From CAYMJK01 sp043101635 (lineage in GTDB: Bacteria; Planctomycetota; Phycisphaerae; Phycisphaerales; UBA1924), in contig JBICIE010000317.1 in assembly GCA_043101635.1 (NCBI GenBank), positions 1 to 7,380 on the forward strand: 7,380 nt of DNA. Reading direction: 5' to 3'. Below, one piece after another: positions 5,967-7,380 of the stretch. Positions within the stretch are counted from its first letter, which is position 1. Every line of letters begins with the position of its first letter. Made by a program: the position numbers and the translations under genes. The notes beneath the pieces were generated by a model. The model made no database searches. It saw only the letters and a program-made list of their open reading frames with translations, and was not told the origin of the DNA.

Positions 5967-5974
5967 GTCGGTAA

Positions 5975-5981
5975 CCTCCTT
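5975..5981 (-). promoter_or_regulatory. Shine-Dalgarno site fixing the first DUF1573 start
   Basis: AAGGAGG on the - strand, eight bases before the ATG at 5966. It decides the start against the longer in-frame candidate at 6086, which has no comparable site and would bury the signal peptide 40 residues inside the protein. Confidence 0.85.
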
Positions 5982-6033
5982 GCCGGGGGCCGAGCCCGCC
6001 GCTGCGGCAGGCGCGCACAAACCCCTCCTCCAC

Positions 6034-6060
6034 AGTGTACGAGGATCGGCAACGAGGCAA
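6034..6060 (-). promoter_or_regulatory. Candidate sigma70-like promoter for the DUF1573-rhodanese-MauE operon
   Basis: In the 155-bp gap after the dehydrogenase stop, the - strand shows TTGCCT (6060-6055) and TACACT (6039-6034) separated by 15 bases, shorter than the preferred 16-18; reading CTTGCC gives 16. This would leave a leader of roughly 60 bases before the ATG at 5966. The rest of the gap holds no recognisable RNA, repeat or U-tract terminator. The match is weak and could be chance. Confidence 0.25.
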
Positions 6061-6121
6061 GTTCCGTCGCCTGATCTCCAGACCAATGGCGCCGGGCCGC
6101 TGGTACAGTCGGATCGAAACC

Positions 6122-7380
6122 CTACCTTGTCCCGAACATATCCTGGGTACCGGTCGATTCCAGGGCCCCGCCCAGCCGCTTGAGGGCGTGCACGTACGCC
6201 GCGGTCCGCATCGGGAGCTTCTTGTCACGGGCCAGCTTGTAGACCTCGCCGAACTCTCGAGCCATGATCGTCCGCAGCCGCTCGTGCACCTCCTCCAGCG
6301 TCCAGGCGTAGCCGGTCTGGTTCTGGGTCCACTCGAAGTAGCTCACGGTGACGCCGCCGGCGTTGGCCAGGATGTCCGGCACCACCATTGTGCCCTGCTT
6401 GTACAGGATCGCGTCCGCCTCGGGCGTCGTCGGGCCGTTGGCCAGCTCGATCATGAACCTGGCCGAGATCTTGTGCGCGTTGGCGTCGGTGATCACGTTC
6501 TCCAGCGCCGCCGGCGCCAGCACGTTGACATCGAGCTGCAGCAGTTCCTCGTTGCTGATCTCGTTGCCCACCGGCGCCAGCGAGCCTTTGGACATCTTGT
6601 GGCTCATCTGGGCCTCGATGTCCAGCCCCGTCGGGTCGAATCGCCCGCCGCGCGAGTCGCTGATCGCCACCACCTTGTACCCGTCCGCCGCGGCCAGCCG
6701 CGCAAAGTGCTGGCCGGAATTGCCGAACCCCTGCACCGCAACCGTGACGCTGCGGGGGTCCCAGTTCTCGATCCGCTCCAGTTCCTTCATCTGGTAATAG
6801 CCGCCGCGCCCGGTCGCGTCGTCGCGCCCCACCGAGCCGCCGATCGCGATCGGCTTGCCCGTGATCACTCCCGGCAGCCGCCGGCGGTGAATCTTGGCGT
6901 ACTCGTCGGCCATCCACGCCATGACGGTCGCGTTCGTGTACACATCCGGAGCCGGAACATCGATCTCCGGGCCGATGACGTCGGCCAGCGCCCGGATGTA
7001 GCCGCGGCTCAGCCGCTCCAACTCCATCATCGACAGTTCCTTCGGATTGACGGCCACGCCGCCCTTGCCCCCGCCCATCGGGATGCCGACCGTCGCGCAC
7101 TTGCACGTCATCCAGAAGGCCAGGGCCCGCACTTCGCTGGCGTTGACATCCGGGTGGAACCGGATCCCGCCCTTGGCCGGCCCCCGCACCGTGCTGTGCC
7201 GGCACCGGTACCCCGTGAACATCCGAAGGGACCCGTCGTCCATCCGGACCGGTATCGAGACTTCGAACAGGGCCTCCGGACGGCGCAGGCGCTCCAGCGT
7301 CTCGGAGTGCACGGCCGAATGCTCGGCCGCCATGCTCAGGCGACTCAGGGCAACTTCGAAAAGATCCTGCCCGGTTGTAC
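6122..7380 (-). CDS. gdhA: Glu/Leu/Phe/Val dehydrogenase, probably glutamate dehydrogenase; 5' end beyond window
   Basis: A cytoplasmic enzyme predicted to interconvert glutamate and 2-oxoglutarate plus ammonium with NAD(P). The frame stays open past the Met at 7333 to the window edge, and the extra residues (QDLFEVALSRLS) fit the usual GDH N-terminus, so 7333 is not the start and only a short N-terminal piece is missing. Counting from that Met: K54 in KGGIR, K78 in MTCK, K90 in GGGKGG and D130 in PAPD. Their spacing (24, 12, 40) is identical to K89, K113, K125 and D165 of Clostridium symbiosum GDH. S331 in VSYFEW matches its S380, favouring glutamate over branched-chain or aromatic substrates. 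The Rossmann motif is GFGNSG (202-207), followed by ISDSRGG. At 403 residues plus the lost start it has the size of the small hexameric GDHs. Cofactor preference is not decided. It ends with TAG 155 bp before the DUF1573 operon, with no clear terminator between. Confidence 0.93.
   Translation of the reverse strand, partial: TTGQDLFEVALSRLSMAAEHSAVHSETLERLRRPEALFEVSIPVRMDDGSLRMFTGYRCRHSTVRGPAKGGIRFHPDVNASEVRALAFWMTCKCATVGIPMGGGKGGVAVNPKELSMMELERLSRGYIRALADVIGPEIDVPAPDVYTNATVMAWMADEYAKIHRRRLPGVITGKPIAIGGSVGRDDATGRGGYYQMKELERIENWDPRSVTVAVQGFGNSGQHFARLAAADGYKVVAISDSRGGRFDPTGLDIEAQMSHKMSKGSLAPVGNEISNEELLQLDVNVLAPAALENVITDANAHKISARFMIELANGPTTPEADAILYKQGTMVVPDILANAGGVTVSYFEWTQNQTGYAWTLEEVHERLRTIMAREFGEVYKLARDKKLPMRTAAYVHALKRLGGALESTGTQDMFGTR

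Noticed and set aside
5994..6012. Hairpin (8-bp stem, CAG loop, one G-U pair) in the leader of the first DUF1573 gene
   Set aside because: The stem is real on paper but sits in very GC-rich DNA, has no U-tract and matches no known leader element. I would not call it functional without conservation.
4773..6074. Open frame of 433 codons on the + strand opposite the first DUF1573 gene
   Set aside because: The composition is an Arg/His/Leu-rich shadow of the real gene, which has a signal peptide, domain motifs and a strong ribosome site.
5967..6086. N-terminal extension of the first DUF1573 protein from an ATG at 6086
   Set aside because: The ATG at 5966 has an ideal ribosome site and starts a proper signal peptide. 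The 40 extra residues have no domain character.
5239..6228. Open frame of 329 codons on the - strand overlapping the first DUF1573 gene and the dehydrogenase end
   Set aside because: It is in a different phase from both real genes, and its product is Arg/Gly/Asp-rich with no recognisable domain.
6225..7205. Open frame of 326 codons on the - strand inside the dehydrogenase gene
   Set aside because: Out-of-phase shadow; the overlapping frame contains every glutamate dehydrogenase signature.
1..7380. CRISPR arrays, tRNAs, insertion sequences, attachment sites or long direct repeats
   Set aside because: I scanned for these and saw none; the window is ordinary dense coding sequence with short gaps.

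Overview
The window is a GC-rich, densely coded bacterial chromosome segment. No mobile element, CRISPR array, tRNA or rRNA is visible. The gene content looks like a planctomycete, perhaps the Phycisphaerae side of that phylum: a divergent cysteine-free bS18, paired long DUF1573 proteins, a membrane-anchored rhodanese and a MauE/DoxX-like protein. That placement is inferred from protein character only and is moderate at best.

Layout. On the + strand, the 3' part of a sodium:alanine/glycine symporter gene (AGCS family) enters from the left edge and ends at 1474. Everything else is on the - strand. Read in the direction of transcription (right to left) it comprises: a Glu/Leu/Phe/Val-type dehydrogenase, most likely glutamate dehydrogenase, whose 5' end runs off the right edge (7380-6122); a 155-bp gap with a weak promoter candidate; two tandem secreted DUF1573 proteins (5966-4827 and 4809-3685); a membrane-anchored rhodanese (3688-3038); a four-helix MauE/DoxX-like protein (3041-2379); ribosomal protein bS18 (2291-2049); a clear intrinsic terminator (2027-2000); and a free methionine-R-sulfoxide reductase, MsrC type (1981-1496), convergent with the symporter.

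How the genes fit together. The two DUF1573 genes, the rhodanese and the MauE-like gene form a tight unit: a 17-bp gap, then two successive 4-bp GTGA overlaps with GTG starts, so translation is probably coupled. All four products are predicted to expose cysteines outside the cytoplasmic membrane. Each mature DUF1573 protein has exactly two cysteines, in one Cys-Gly-Cys; the MauE-like protein has Cys-Gly-Cys in its predicted outer loop; and the rhodanese has a Cys-x4-Cys active-site loop. I read this as a candidate envelope thiol-redox or sulfur-relay module. The families are known, but the specific combined function is my inference. bS18 lies 87 bp downstream and may be read from the same transcript, since the first convincing terminator comes after it.

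Other points of note are an insertion of about 90-100 residues in the symporter at the position of the extracellular gating loop, the unusual bS18 sequence outside the common rpsF-ssb-rpsR-rplI setting, and a perfect GC hairpin in the rpsR leader. The long open frames opposite or out of phase with these genes look like GC-driven shadows.
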